From Siderastrea radians (taxonomy: Eukaryota > Cnidaria > Anthozoa > Scleractinia > Rhizangiidae): a stretch of 64,000 bases of DNA. Made by a program: the position numbers and the translations under genes. The notes beneath the pieces were generated by a model. It did not search any database. It was given only the letters and a program-made list of their open reading frames with translations, and was not told where the DNA came from. Positions within the stretch are counted from its first letter, which is position 1. Each line of letters begins with the position of its first letter. Shown one piece after another: positions 37,801 to 50,199 of the stretch. The stretch is taken from contig OZ024889.1 of NCBI GenBank assembly GCA_964017195.1, positions 66,572,858 to 66,636,857 on the forward strand, read 5' to 3'.

Positions 37801-40800
37801 AAAAAAATGACTGAGACAAGTGCCTCAGTTTGCCTCATACTAGCTACGGCCCTGACGTCCATAGCAAAAGTTTTGTGTGTTTTGGAGGTGTCAGCATGGA
37901 GATGTTCAATTGTGCGATTGCATCTCCAACTACATATTTTTCTTTATTCTCCAGTGTGTCTGTTTGAAATTGTGCGGATATTGTGAGGAGAAATAAGCTG
38001 CATGTTGATTACACCTATTTTTCAGGACTGTTGGTCCTCCCATAATCGCACTTTTGCCGGCGATCTTCAGCCAGATCCTGAGAGGTTTCCAAATGGAATT
38101 AAGTACCTTGCTGACTATGTGAGTGATTTTTGGATTCACATAATGTGAACACATAGTGATTTATGCATGAGTCTTCAGAGCTGAATTTGACATACTGATT
38201 CACTAGTAAAATTAACTGGAACTCGGTCCACAGAGTTCTCTCCATAAGGTACATATGCAGGTAAGGTACAGTAAAGTCGCACATTGCTGGCACTGAACTC
38301 AAGTTTCTGTAGCAGTGTCACTGCTGGATGGAATGCCAGTAAATGACAGTTTCAACCCTCAGCATTTTGTTGCCAGTATCCTTTTTAACCCTTCAAGTCC
38401 CATTGTTATTATCCATGATCTCACCATTCTCCTTATATTTCTTATGTTACTAGTTGGGAGAATTCGATCAAAAATCAAGACATTTGATCATTGCTTCATC
38501 ATTTGCTTTATTCTCATGACCTGTATGTTTGATCAAGTACTGATATTGTAAGGCAAAATTAGATGCTTATCTGACACTACTGCGTCTTTAAGGGTTAATC
38601 ACCAGGGTAGAGAGAGGCAAATAAAGGAATGTAGAGAAAAGTTTCTTGTCCAAGGAAACAGCACGACAATGCAAGACCAACCTTCCTTCAAACTTCTAAT
38701 TGAAAGTCCAACAGGCCAGCACTAGACCTCCATACCCACCTCACCACTACATGTCACGTTTCTCTTCATCCTGAACATTGTCTTTATGGAAACCAGAAAT
38801 TGTTGAGTAAATCTGACATACAGCTGTAACTGCAGTGGAGTAGCATCCATTCCTCTCCAGGAGGAGATATTATAAATTATTATTCCACAGTTGTGCCATT
38901 TTACCCTATAAGGTCAAGAGAATACATAAAATGTGCCACGGTATTACACAGTAAAATTATGTATTAATGCACTGCAAAATCCAAGTTTCACAGGTTTTCT
39001 GGCCGAAGGACTGGAAAAAACAAATTTTGACGTGATTTTTTCTAGTGGAATAATAAATCTCTTATTCAATGGTTTAAGAAATAATGCGCGTGGACATTTT
39101 GCTCATTGCTCGTATTTTTCCTCGCCCCTTCAGGGCTATGAAAAATACTATGCAACTCGCAAAGTATCCGTACGTATTATATGTTAAACCATCAAATAAG
39201 ATGTATATAATATGCTCCTAGACATTTGATCCTACAGAACTGGAAATAAATACTTGCAGCCACAAGGCAACATGGGCTGTGTGCTATCCTAGTCTTTCCT
39301 CAAAATCAGTGCTTAAGTCAATGAATTATTAAATCTTCATCTGACACAGCAACTCAAATCAGTAGTAATCATTCTTTCATCATGTCCATCAGATTCATTC
39401 CAAAGGCCTGAAGTTTGGATTATATGCAGGTACAGTTTGTTCAGGACTGAATCAGTCAATGGTGTGCTAAAAATGAAATTGTAATATTATGTTACATCTG
39501 CATGATCCCAAACGAGCAGTTTGCTTAACAGCATTATTATTCTTGCACCTCATGATCATGCCTTAGTGACTGTTGCATCACTTAGCTGCACATGAGCATT
39601 GCATTTGATCTGTGCAAGTTAGAGATTGCTGGGTGTTTCACGCAGCAGTCAAGCATGTAAAGTATGAGCAGTTGCCACCATAAATTTTGCAAAGAGAAAT
39701 ACAGACAAAAGTGGAAACTTTCACAAAACTTATCACCCTTTCTAAAACGAATAAGCTCTTACATTGTGGTTTAAAATGAAGTTACTGTCATCCACAAGTT
39801 TTGGCATGCAATTCAGTTTGCCAAGACATTTTTGCATCATTTTCTTATGAAGTTCTATCAATTGAATGTTTGAACTGATTCAAATCCAATCTAGGAAACT
39901 GGTTTTTGCCTGGCCAAGGATATGAGAAACATGACGAAAACGAAAACAAAGTCAAGCTGTCTGTAACATGTTTTAAACATAACATCATCAAGTCATGTTA
40001 TAGTGAGATTATTGTGTCCCACAATCAAGCAATTCATCCTGTAGGTTCCAACTTCAAGGCATATACTAACACTGGGCTGCAGCAGCTGCTAAGAGCACAC
40101 ATTTTGTGTGATTCTAACTCATTTCCTATCTGCTCTTCTATATTCACTTAGATTATGGCACCCTGACCTGTGAGCGCTATCCAGGCAGTATAGATTACAT
40201 CCAGCAAGATATGCAGGTATTGTTTCACTTGTAGTGAATTCTAAATTATACCATGTACTAGTTAACCAGCTAAATATTGTTCGGCCACATCAAATACAAA
40301 CCTACCAACAAGTAGTCAGAGAACAGGAATTGAACCCTGGTCCTCTACTGATTACAATACCAGCACCCTAACCCTGAGGCCGTCTGTTGGTATACTTTAA
40401 TTTTCATGAGATCAACTATCCAATTGGAATTTGATGGTGGCTTCCAGTAAACCAACTCTTCCTGAAATTCTGATCGGACAATCAATCTTCAGGAAAGAAT
40501 GTGGACTAATTAAAAGTGGTCAAAGTTTTTTGCTAACAGCAGTGATGCATGCCAAGTAAAGACTGGTGGAAACATGCTAGGGCAAGAGATTCTAAATATT
40601 GCTCATCACAATATATCACTTTGACTTGTCTTATGTAGTTGTTTGCTGACTGGGGTGTAGACTACTTGAAGATGGATGGATGTTTTGCTGACCCTTTGAC
40701 CTTTGATGAAGGCTATCCAACTGTCACTCGAGCGTTAAATGAGTCAGGAAGACACATAGTGTTCTCATGCAGTTGGCCGGCATATCAAGTGTGGGGTGGA

Positions 40801-41156
40801 ATGAAGGTGAATTTATCCTCGAACCAGTCTGTTGTGATGCACTTATTCAGTTCAACAAATAAAAATAATAACAGGTCTCTTTTTTCTGTTTATTAGCCCA
40901 ATTACCAGCTGATAGCAAAGCACTGCAACTTGTGGCGTAATTATAATGATATACAGGTAAGAACGTGTCAGTTATCGTTTAAAGTCAGGAGATTATATCA
41001 GAAACCAGGGAAAACCTAAAACAACATAAGAAAGAGCTCACTGCCCAGTGTAGAAGCAGTGAAACAACAGGCAGAAATGTGGTTAGAACATGAGCAATGC
41101 ACACGGCAGCTTGGAGGCAGACCTTGTTCACCTTTTGGTGTAGTGAGAAATGATGG

Positions 41157-41202
<46 letters not shown>

Positions 41203-43128
41203 TTGGAAATCAGGACTAGCAGGGGCATTTCTTCAACTTCTTAATATTTGCTTGCAGAAAATAAGGGAAATGGTCAAAACTATTCTACTCAGACAGGACC
41301 CACCACTCTGCAAAAAGACAGGTGGTCTCTTCATGTACCCCCCTTCCCCCACCTTAAAAGATGGTGTCTTGTTTGTATAGCCCCCACTCTATCAGGAGTA
41401 GAAACTAAGAAAAAGATTCAAACCTCCCTGTGCCATTTCTCCAGCAATGCAAGCTTCATGCACACCTAGTATGAAAGTCTCAACTCAAAACAGGTGGTAT
41501 CTTGCATAGCCCCCCTCCCCCTACACAAGGTGGGTCCTCATCGAGAACACTTGTTATGACCACTTCCCTAAGTGAAAAAAGGACTTTAATCCATTGTCTC
41601 CTGTTTTGCACTGTTGACATAATTTGCTGTGGTAACCCACAATGCACCTTTTACCCACAGTAAACCTGCTAAACAAGACCACCTCCATGTTTGAAGGGGG
41701 TGTCCACTCTTCCTCTTGTCCTGTAGGTTTCCCTGGGGTATCAGTAAGCCAAAACCCCTGATTGAACCTGAGAAATGTCTTATGAATACTGTATTGAATT
41801 TGTTTGTTGAAGGACTCTTGGCATAGTCTGCTGAGGATTGTTGATTGGTATGGTGATCATCAGGGTGAGATGATTCCTGTTGCTGGACCAGGACACTGGA
41901 ATGATCCTGACCAGGTATAGTCAACCTTGATTTGTAAAGTTTTTTTGGCTCGAGACACTTAGTCTCTACACTTGCTCCTTGCACTGAAATTGTGCAGAGA
42001 AAAGAATATTGCAAGGGCTGTTGCTCATCTCCTTTTAAATTATCTCAAATCTATCCCTCTATCTCAAACTCTCGAGGGAAATGGAAAATTGTTTGAGATA
42101 GCAAGGGTTAAAAAAAAGGTGTTGTCTATTTTCACATTTTTTGACAAAACTGAAGCCCCTTGAACTGTGATGCAAATTACTGGTCTATTGGCACTTGCAG
42201 AGTCTTCCCTTTAGGTCTCTATATACAATATTTGTTGTCCATACTGTTACTACTTCAGAGTTTCTATTCTCACATTCAATGAACATGTTCGCCATCCCAG
42301 TGTACCCACATAGGCAAACATTATCACTAAAAGAGCAAGTCCCCCCCCCCCCATCTGTCTCTTGTATGACCAGTTTCTAATTGTGCTTTTAGCAACAACA
42401 CCATTACAGGCATTGTAACTAACAACTGAAATTTTTGTGTGTTTTATCCTTTAGTTATTGATTGGTGATTTCAGTCTCAGCTATGAGCAGTCCAAGTCTC
42501 AGTTTGCAATCTGGGCAATTTTAGCAGCAGTAAGTTACAATAACTTTACTAGACCTCTTACAGTTCGTTACACTCATTTCCTATTTCAATTACAATTAGC
42601 CACATCATGTTCTTTTCGTTGCTTTATGTAATGTTTAGTTTTATTTTCATTTCATATTGAATTTTTCTTTGCTCCTTTTATTTCTAGTAGAAGCGTGAAT
42701 TGCAGTGGTTAGTGCTCAGCCTTTTTCTGTGAAGGCTGATGGCTCGGCTCGAGTGTCAAGTTTGTTTGTTCACTATGCAACCCTGGCAAAACGCTGCGGT
42801 GTACCTAGTAGCATCCTGGGTTGAGGAATCCTTCCATTAAATTAACCTATAATAGGAATACCCTTAGGACAAAAACCAAACCCCAGGCTGTAATATCATG
42901 CCATAATTCCGTAGTTATCCCAATACAATCGCCTACCAGATTCTCGTTACCCCCTATAAAATACTGGACAAATTTTACAGTGATGTTGGCCTTACCGTCA
43001 CCATCTTTTTGACATCTCTTTGACAGGCAATTAGAAATACTCTTTGACAGGAATTAGAAATACGCAGATTTTGTGGTTGGAGGACCTCCCTGAAAACCAC
43101 TCAATGTGACGGGAGCTTCCTCCATAAA

Positions 43129-43171
<43 letters not shown>

Positions 43172-46100
43172 TTTTCGTGGCTTTCGTGTGAAGTAACCAA
43201 ATAAAATGAAAGAATTGTTTGAGACGGAGCTGTCAAGTGTCCCGTTCACGCTGGTGACCGTTCACGCTGGTGATTGCATTGGTCAATGGAAATGGAACCC
43301 ATTAAAAGGATCTCAAAAAGACATCAAAGTTGTTAAAAGCTAACAAAAACCTTTGTGCACGTGGGAACAGAACGGCACACCAAAAATACCAACATCGCAA
43401 ACTTAGAAAATCCTTCTTATGTCCTCAGCGGTTGGTACATTCCCCGCCCCCTCCGGGTTTAGTCACTCTGGAGCTAAGCTTTGGAGCCCTGGACCCTCTC
43501 AGTTCATCGGATTGTTAATGGACCTTACCCTTTCTGCTTCCTTACAGCCTCTTATGATGTCAAATGATTTACGTAACATTGCTCCGTGGGCAAGAGAGAT
43601 TTTATTGAACAAGTAAGAATCGTTGCTTTCATTGGTAGTGTATTTTAATTAGTGAATACTCAGAAATAATAGTTCAGTTTTGTGTAAAATTGCCCAGCTA
43701 GGTTTTTAAAACAAAAGTGCGTGTCTTTGCTATGGATGGCCAGAATGGAAATGGTTCAGTTCTTCCCTAGTTTCTTGGAAAATTCACTAAAAACTTATTA
43801 TGGTTTGTACTATCCTTGCGAAAATCACGTGGTAGCTTCTTCTTGGGGTTCTGGGAGCATTTTCGTGTAGGAAAAAAGTGCCCAGCTTTAATTTCAGTAC
43901 AGTTTTCTCCCCAAAACGTGGAAATATCCATTATGTAGCAAAATTTTGCCAAGAATGCTTATATTTCCATTTCAAAGAATTATGACATATTAGATTAATG
44001 GCTTTTTGAAACGGAATCATTTGTCAATTGTATCGCAGTTGTTTGACTGCCATGCAAACTGGAGCAGTTTCCCTGCATTTTCAATATACCAGTGAAACAA
44101 TTTACGAAACTCCTGTAAGTTTGATATCTGAAGACATTTAAAGATAAGTTTGCACCACCAGTTTTCTATTTTTTTTTTTGTGATTTTTTTAATCTCTTGC
44201 ACCCCCTTTTGTGATAGTGGGCCCTTAAACCCTTCAAGCTCCAACAGTGATCAGCATCATATTTCTCCTGATCATATCAGTGCACTGTAACACATGCAGG
44301 TCATGAGAATTAAGAAAATGACCACCAAAAATGAATTGACGTATGTTTAAATAAGTTCTCCCAACTACTAGTCAACAAAATGTATGAAGACCGTTAAGGA
44401 GAATTTGTGTAATGATGCTGGAGGGGAGGGATAACATTTCGGACTGGGAATCACTGGGCCCTCGTAAGCAAATTTCTAGAATAACTAAAAATTATTCCAC
44501 GGGCGCGGGTTGATATTTCCTTATAAGGCAAACATCTTTAATCTCTAAAAATCGGGGACCTTTGCTGATAATCTGTGCACGGTGACCAAAGAGAAAGCTA
44601 GAAATTCAATCACCAGTGGAATGGACAGGCAGGGAAGCCATTAATTAGTGCCTACAATGTATAAGAGTACCACTGTGTAATGCAATAATTGCTATTGAGC
44701 ATTGAGAAAATATCTCTTGAGTAAAGTTTGCACTGAACTTAACGAAGTTTACTTCCGAAAGACATTGTAAGCCTCTCACAACGTTTTCTTTCTCACGTCA
44801 GGGAGGTGATAGACGTCAATCAAGACAAACTTGGAAAGATGGGACGTAGAGTCAGTTCCCAAGTAAGTCTTAAACTTATGGCATCTTCAGTTCTTACGTA
44901 ATAAAACAAACTTAACTATTGAATGTCTAATCAAAATTCGAGTTTAGCTTAGTTCTAGCAACCAACGTCTAGTCAATACTACTGTGTTTCATTAGAAAAC
45001 GCTTACATTTCCATGCGTTTTTCGCCTTTGGTGATGAAAATGAAGACTCCCCAAAAGGCATTGTTTTAATGTGGACGGGTAAAATTGCTGACTTTTTAAA
45101 ACATGCAGTGTGTGTGGATTTCGGCTGCTAGTGATTTTCAGTTGGCTTCAAAGCAGCTGGCCTTAAATTGTGATTGGACAGTTGGCATCCATGAAAGCGT
45201 GTAGGTTAAATAAATAAATAAATAAATAATTGCAGTTAAAAAACTGAATTACAGAGATAAAATACATGATTTAAAAATTAACACCACTATAGTAATACTA
45301 TAATGTTATACACTAATATATTGAAATTGTTTGATTAAAATTAGTCACGCTTTTGCGGCTTTGCTTTTCGCTTTGCACTTTTCATCTTTCAAATGTAACT
45401 AAAACTCACAATAAAGCAAGAAAATACCGTAAAGTTATACGAAACTATAAATGAAGAAAAACTAATCAGACGTGTAAAGGTGAAGATCACAACCGGAGAA
45501 CTTGAAAAACATATATAAGTCATTGACAAACCTGGGCGTAGCGCAAAATTCAGCATCTTATTGGTGTAATTTTAGCTTTAATTGTCCTGTAATAAGACCA
45601 ACACCTACACCATTGTTCATTATGGTACTCCTTGTTTCTTGCAGAATTTCAGACGGTTTACCGAGGTGTGGTATCGGCCGTTGTTTGACGGAGCAGTCGC
45701 TGTGGTTCTGTTCAGTCGGAGGTGGGATCAGCCATATGTAATAGAAGCTTTTTTCGACGAGGTACTACTGTTTGATAGAGTGAATTCCGACTTTCTTAAA
45801 CTTTAAGGGGAAATGGTGTGTCGCGAGGCGTGTCAAATTTCGTATGAAGTTTCATCGAAACTGGACTGTGATACAAATCATCAATCAGCCGCTGTTTCTG
45901 CTCTTTTGATCTCTATAATTATGCAATTTTGCCTATCTGTACCGCTATCGAGGTTCTTGGCAATATAACAAGCCGGAACCAAGTCCAATGTGACAAAGCC
46001 TCTTGTACTAGGGTACTAGGAGTACTTGCAAATGGTTATGTAGAGCGATTTTTAATCGAGTATTGTCAAAACAAAACCAAAGAAGTTACGCTGGCCAATT

Positions 46101-46616
46101 ACAACAAGAACAAAACACAAAATGAACCAATCAGAACTCAATGCAAATACGTGTAACCAGCGCCAAGCGCGGGAAAACCCGAGCGAGCAAGTCACGATTG
46201 GATTTGGTTTTACTTCTGATTGGTCGAGAAAGTGGCGCGAGATTTTTATTAGCCAATCACAGAGCGAAGCAAAGCAAACTCAAAGCAAATGCAATTTACC
46301 TTCGATTGGAAACATTTACTTTTGTCAACTTATTTGAATATGGCCATGGTGCTTCAATTTCTTTTCTTTCTTTTCTTCCCTTTCTGTTGTTGTTGTTTTT
46401 TAAATCTCTTTTTGTTGTTAAGGAGCAGCACAACGATTAACAAACATTATATCAACTCTTATTTTTCTTCAGGTTGGACTTTCCACATCATTAGCAAAGG
46501 CACGTGATCTCTTTGAGCACAAAAACCTTGGCACTTTCAAAAGAAGCTTCAAGGCAAAAGTTAACCCGAGTGGGGTGGTCATGGTCAAACTCTCTCCTAT
46601 TCAGGATGAACTTTGA
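31864..46616 (+). CDS. NAGA: Alpha-N-acetylgalactosaminidase (GH27), 14 exons
   Basis: Exons: 31864-31981, 36430-36499, 37512-37593, 38026-38118, 39393-39429, 40152-40216, 40639-40806, 40897-40956, 41813-41914, 42455-42529, 43548-43612, 44802-44862, 45645-45761, 46473-46616. All are GT-AG with matching phases and give 418 residues, the length of vertebrate NAGA and GLA. A signal peptide (about 1-29) precedes the GH27 barrel, which starts near [12 protein letters not shown]. The nucleophile is D168 (YLKMDGC) and the acid/base is D229 ([11 protein letters not shown]), by homology with NAGA D156 and D217. The specificity loop reads CSWPAY (S200, A203), the NAGA type; alpha-galactosidase A has CEWPLY. 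The enzyme should therefore remove alpha-linked GalNAc from glycans in lysosomes. Intron 1 holds a 3-kb transposon and a MITE; introns 2, 4, 6 and probably 10 hold SINEs. No disruption is seen. Confidence 0.95.
32433..35406. mobile_element. Non-autonomous DNA transposon, 8-bp TSD AAATAGTG
   Basis: The ends are inverted repeats: CACTAACGTTGGTAACGTTA at the left matches the complement of the right end at 17 of 22 positions and homology continues inward through TTACCTTACATATAGGG. AAATAGTG flanks both sides (32425-32432 and 35407-35414). Multiple copies of GTTACCTTACATATAGGGGC occur near the left end and at 34270-34680, with inverted copies at 35050-35395. The core also has TGTTTAAGACA repeats around 33830-34110. 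No transposase ORF is present. It sits in intron 1 of the NAGA gene. Confidence 0.75.
35560..35729. mobile_element. pogo/Tigger-like MITE, TA target duplication
   Basis: The left end CAGTAGAATGTCAACAAATT and the complement of the right end, CGGTAAAATCTTGATAACTC, are related inverted repeats of about 24 bp flanked by TA on both sides. The words GTAGAA...TC and TTATCAAGATTTTACCG match the ends of pogo/Tigger elements as I know them. The 170-bp body has no coding capacity. Confidence 0.6.
37185..37330 (+). mobile_element. tRNA-derived SINE copy in NAGA intron 2
   Basis: CTGTAGTGGTTGG resembles a tRNA-like A box. Downstream, GACAAGAAGCTTTACTCCC and TCTTTCTCCACCCAGATG match the same blocks of the SINE at 46880-47205. 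Confidence 0.65.
38597..38760 (-). mobile_element. tRNA-derived SINE copy in NAGA intron 4
   Basis: Read on the minus strand it has TGTAGTGGTGAGG, TTGGACTTTCAATTAGAAG and TTTCCTTGGACAAGAAACTT, which line up in order with the SINE at 46880-47205. Confidence 0.65.
40262..40392 (-). mobile_element. tRNA-derived SINE head in NAGA intron 6
   Basis: The minus strand has a good B box (GGGTTCAATTCC, complement of GGAATTGAACCC) and an A-box-like segment about 40 bases before it. The body differs from the 46880-47205 family, so it may be a second SINE family. It is too decayed to be a tRNA gene. Confidence 0.5.
41151..41201. repeat. (GAT)n microsatellite
   Basis: About 16 GAT units in intron 8 of the NAGA gene. 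Poly-Asp and poly-Ser frames here are translations of the repeat. Confidence 0.95.
42695..42800 (+). mobile_element. Possible tRNA-derived SINE head in NAGA intron 10
   Basis: TGCAGTGGTTAGTGC resembles an A box and GGCTCGAGTGTC a weak B box at roughly the right spacing. No matching body is seen in the window, so this is tentative. Confidence 0.35.
43132..43169. repeat. (ATT)n microsatellite
   Basis: About 12 ATT units in intron 10 of the NAGA gene. Confidence 0.95.
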
Positions 46617-46879
46617 TTCTTTGTTGCGTTTTTTTGTTCTAGCGGAGTTTAATTTAATTTTTTAAGAACAATTTATTTTAAAAAGCTCCTACAGAATTAC
46701 AGACTAGATAATGTAGGGAAACTAGAATTACAATAACAGCCGATCCATTAGTGACAATTTTAGTAACTAAAACCGAAAACGTCTTAATATAATTTGCAAA
46801 TTAATCTTACCAACAACACTAGTTTCTAATGTGTTAGGTATCATTTCACACTGTATGTACAAAGACGTAGAAAGTAGTG

Positions 46880-47205
46880 ACGTGGCGTTAGGTAGGTGAG
46901 GGTAAAGTCGCACACGAGCCACAGGAGGCCCACACGTCCGCAGCTTATCCCGGTTCTGTAGCATGAAGCAACTGAGAGTATTGCTACTCCCACCTGGATG
47001 GGATGCTAGTCCATCGCAGGGTTACCCCCAGCAGTACGTCGCCGGTACTCATTTAAACACCTGGGTGGAGAGAGACAAATGTGGGGTAAAGTTTCTTGTC
47101 TAAGGAAACTACACGATGGCAGGGACTGGGCGTCGAACCACCGACCTTCAGATCTGAAGTCCAACGCGCTAACCACTACACCACCGCGCCCCCACCCCAA
47201 GGGGC
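46880..47205 (-). mobile_element. tRNA-derived SINE, best preserved copy
   Basis: Read on the minus strand, the head is GGCGCGGTGGTGTAGTGGTT, an A box, then TTGGACTTCAGATC in the anticodon region and GGTGGTTCGACGCC, a B box. The body contains GACAAGAAACTTTACCCC, CTCTCTCCACCCAGGTG and GCTGGGGGTAACCC. Three other copies in the window (3730, 37185, 38597) share these blocks. It lies just downstream of the NAGA stop codon. The element is transcribed by RNA polymerase III in known SINEs and depends on LINE machinery. Confidence 0.85.
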
Positions 47206-48815
47206 GTTAACCAGGTGAATATTGTGGTAGCTTTTCGAATTTCTATTGCATTCACTGTAGTTTGTTTTAAAAAGAACGGATTGTAATGAAATGTGTTTTT
47301 TTTTAACTTTACTGGAGTTTTAATACTGCTTGACGTTGTACAGGAGCTGATTATTCGGTCGTACAACGTGAACCCGATATGACGTGAGTTTTATCCTTAC
47401 TGTAGGTGTAAGTAGTCATGACTAGTCTCGGCTTAGGTTGCACGCATGCTTGACGTTGGAGTGGATGCAACTCAATTCTAGAACGGGGTATCACTTTGAA
47501 TGCAAAACTCTTCTAAAACGGGGTCTAATTTTGGAGGCCTGGGCGGCAAACACCCACCCAAATTCTACTTGAGTACCCCACCCCCGGGGGTCTTTGATTC
47601 AAATTAAAATCTGAAATAAGCATGATCCATAATTGAAGCATCTATGGAGCATGCACTAGGGCATCTGTGAGAATTCTGCAATGTCTGAAAACGTGAGAGC
47701 CGTGGCCCTGTCCGAAAACAAATGTTCACGGTTTGCGTTGGTGTGTTGTGTGTTGGCGAAACCACTTAACATTTCTCGATACGCAAGTTGTTATTTTGTC
47801 CCTGCTTTGTGTCCCCGCTACATGTCCCGGCCACGTGATCCCTGAGTGTGTGCAAAACGCGATTTTTATATTGCTGCTATATGTCACTGCGACATGTTCT
47901 CTCGCGTGTATCGCACCGTAGCGTGAAAAGTGGCGGCGGTATTATCGTTTATTACTGTTATTGGCCCTGTTTACATGAGTGATACAAGAATTATAAATTA
48001 ATCGATTTCGCTACTTTACTTTTATACTTTCTTTATCTGTCTTCTCTCTTTTCTTTGTGCAATACCATTTGTAATTGGGAATGTAAAAAAAGTGTTGTTG
48101 TTGTTGTTGTTGTTTTCACTATGCAAATGAGCTGGTGACAACAATAGTCCCATTGTTTCAAGAACGAGAAAACATTGGTCTGCACTCACTCCGTAGTCTG
48201 AATTTTTACACTGCCCTATCTCGAATAATTTTTTGTTTCCCTTGCCTGTTCGTGGTAGCTGAAGTCTTCTGAATACCTTTTGACGACTAGACTGAAAACT
48301 GCAATGAGTTAATATTTTGATTTTAAATTATCTTCAATTCCACTGCCCAAAGGTTTTTAAACATCCATAACTTTACAACGGAATGTCACGGCTTGGTAAA
48401 CCCAACCCTTTTTGTCACATCCTTAAAACCTAGTTGTTTTCTAACAATAGATAGGCTCCTAGCAAATTTCATATTTGACAAATTTTCTTTGACAAATGAA
48501 AACTGGCGTGTCAGTTTTCATTTGCCACATGAAAATTTGAAAGATTTTCTCATCTACTTGAGCAAATAACATTTGTCATAGAAAATTTGTTAAAGAAAAT
48601 GTGCTTGTGTACCTGGGGCTTAACAATAGAGAGGCCCCTACGGCCCAGGAAAGTATAATGCTAATACGCTGAGAAATAAGACACGAATAAGATCATGAAT
48701 ACTTTTCCTCTAAATACAGCAGATGTTCAGTTTATGAAAATCTCTTACGCTTCTGGAGATACAAGAAAAAGGTATACGTTACTTGTTCAGTAGCCACTCA
48801 AAGACTGAGTTAAAG
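47206..48815. other. Intergenic stretch between NAGA and the fucosyltransferase-like gene
   Basis: No coding sequence is supported. It holds short decayed repeats, among them paired AACGGGGT words at 47480-47525, a TTG microsatellite at 48098-48114 and a hairpin (ACAAATGAAAACTG / CAGTTTTCATTTG) near 48493-48530. Confidence 0.5.
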
Positions 48816-50129
48816 ATGAGGTTTATTACACCAACAAAGCTATCGGTACACAAACTATCTTTCCTTGGAATAACAATGATGTCTGTTCTTTGGTATCTAT
48901 CTCGAGCAACATTCAACATCAACGATAAAGAAGCAGGTCATCATGTCGAACAGAGGAACATCACACTTCACTTGGATCTGTCTCCAGAGAAAAAACATGA
49001 AAATATCACCAACGTCCTGCTTAGCAGTGTCGACGTACAAGATAAACGGCGTGGTGAGGAAAAATTTATCATGGCTTTTAGTTACTGGGAACAACTTACT
49101 CAGGCCACTGCTAGCCTCATTCATCTCACAGTGCTCGCAGCTCACGGGGGACGTCAGGTTGTGGTTCCATTTGTAAAGCACTCGATGTTTTATGGTGCAA
49201 TGAAAAACGAACAGACTCTCTCGTTGTACTTCAATGTGACCGAGCTTAATCGTGAGCTTCAGGTTAGCGGACACGGCACGCTTGTAGGTTGGAACAAGTT
49301 TCGCGACGTCTGCAAAGAGCAGCTGGACGTACTGGTTGACTTTTATTTTACCCCTAGAAAGCCAGGAACATTCAATAGTGCCACGGGAGTTTTCCCTTGC
49401 ACAGCTCCTCGCAGAGGTATAGTCGGTGCCGAATCTTTTAAGATCAAAACAGTTATGTGTGTACATGCCCCCGCACTTCATTCCGTCGAAACATTCGAAA
49501 ATGAAATTGTCAAGAAACATCCTTGCGTTGGTATAACGGAGTGGAGAGGAAATGCATATTCCGATGGCAGCTCGAGAGCACAGTTTAATTTCACATCTAT
49601 CGTGAATCGGCCACTGTCTTTTGGTAATGTTGACGCCTTCTTCAACGTGAAACTCAAACACATCGCTCAAGATTTCATTGCTCGTAATCTACGGCCTGAC
49701 TTCGTCTCCGTTCACATTCGCGCAGAAAGCATATTATTTCACGGAGGAAATATTGATTTAGTCGTAAAGTGCATGCTAAAGTTGAGTGCTGCAGTTAAAA
49801 TGATGACAAATTCTACAGTCCCAGAACTAAAAGTTTTCCTTGCGACGGATTTTTCACAATTTGGATCTTCGTCACGCTCCGCAAGTTTAAGGAAAAATGC
49901 TAAATCACTCATGCAGCTTCTAGAGAAAAATCTTAATCCAATCACTCAGTTTCAGCCAAAATATTACTCTCTTTCAGACCATGGCGCTGTTGCAATCGTC
50001 GAGATGGACATTCTCGCATCGGGAAGACGTCTTTTTGTAATCGGGGGAGGATCTTTTCAAGGCTGGATTCGAAAACAGTTTCTAAAGCGGAACAACAATG
50101 GCCTAACTTTGGTAAATTCTTTTTGTTAA
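48816..50129 (+). CDS. Intronless O-fucosyltransferase-like type II membrane protein
   Basis: A single exon of 437 residues. The ATG at 48816 is chosen because the 11 upstream codons of the frame contain no ATG. A short cytoplasmic tail and a membrane anchor (about 14-33, LSFLGITMMSVLWYLSRATF) predict a Golgi or ER type II protein. The lumenal part contains HGGRQVVVPF (about 110), VSVHIRAES (near 300; the HxR pattern typical of GDP-fucose protein O-fucosyltransferases), VFLATDF (about 340) and AIVEMDILASGRRLFVIG (from 393), the usual order in this fold. Several N-glycosylation sites are present. I infer a fucosyltransferase; the acceptor is unknown. I recall many intronless relatives in cnidarians, which would fit retro- or tandem expansion. 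It lies 2.2 kb after NAGA, another glycan enzyme, but with no sign of shared control. Confidence 0.75.
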   Translation: MRFITPTKLSVHKLSFLGITMMSVLWYLSRATFNINDKEAGHHVEQRNITLHLDLSPEKKHENITNVLLSSVDVQDKRRGEEKFIMAFSYWEQLTQATASLIHLTVLAAHGGRQVVVPFVKHSMFYGAMKNEQTLSLYFNVTELNRELQVSGHGTLVGWNKFRDVCKEQLDVLVDFYFTPRKPGTFNSATGVFPCTAPRRGIVGAESFKIKTVMCVHAPALHSVETFENEIVKKHPCVGITEWRGNAYSDGSSRAQFNFTSIVNRPLSFGNVDAFFNVKLKHIAQDFIARNLRPDFVSVHIRAESILFHGGNIDLVVKCMLKLSAAVKMMTNSTVPELKVFLATDFSQFGSSSRSASLRKNAKSLMQLLEKNLNPITQFQPKYYSLSDHGAVAIVEMDILASGRRLFVIGGGSFQGWIRKQFLKRNNNGLTLVNSFC

Positions 50130-50193
50130 AATAGTGCTGTTTTCTGTTATTTCTTGTTACGAAGAGCATGTGTAGAATTCTTTGAATAACAAG

Positions 50194-50199
50194 AATAAA
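50194..50199 (+). terminator. Poly(A) signal AATAAA of the fucosyltransferase-like gene
   Basis: AATAAA lies 64 bp after the stop codon, in the right orientation and at a plausible distance for a short 3' untranslated region. Confidence 0.6.

Noticed and set aside
41150..41380. Methionine- or aspartate-rich proteins
   Set aside because: These frames are translations of the GAT microsatellite.
41586..42014. 142-codon minus-strand ORF
   Set aside because: It overlaps exon 9 of NAGA on the opposite strand and adjacent intron, with no family resemblance.
47100..47205. Possible tRNA gene on the minus strand
   Set aside because: A and B boxes are present, but the cloverleaf does not close properly and the sequence runs straight into a repeated SINE body.
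48897..49670. 257-codon minus-strand ORF
   Set aside because: It is the shadow of the fucosyltransferase-like gene in another frame.
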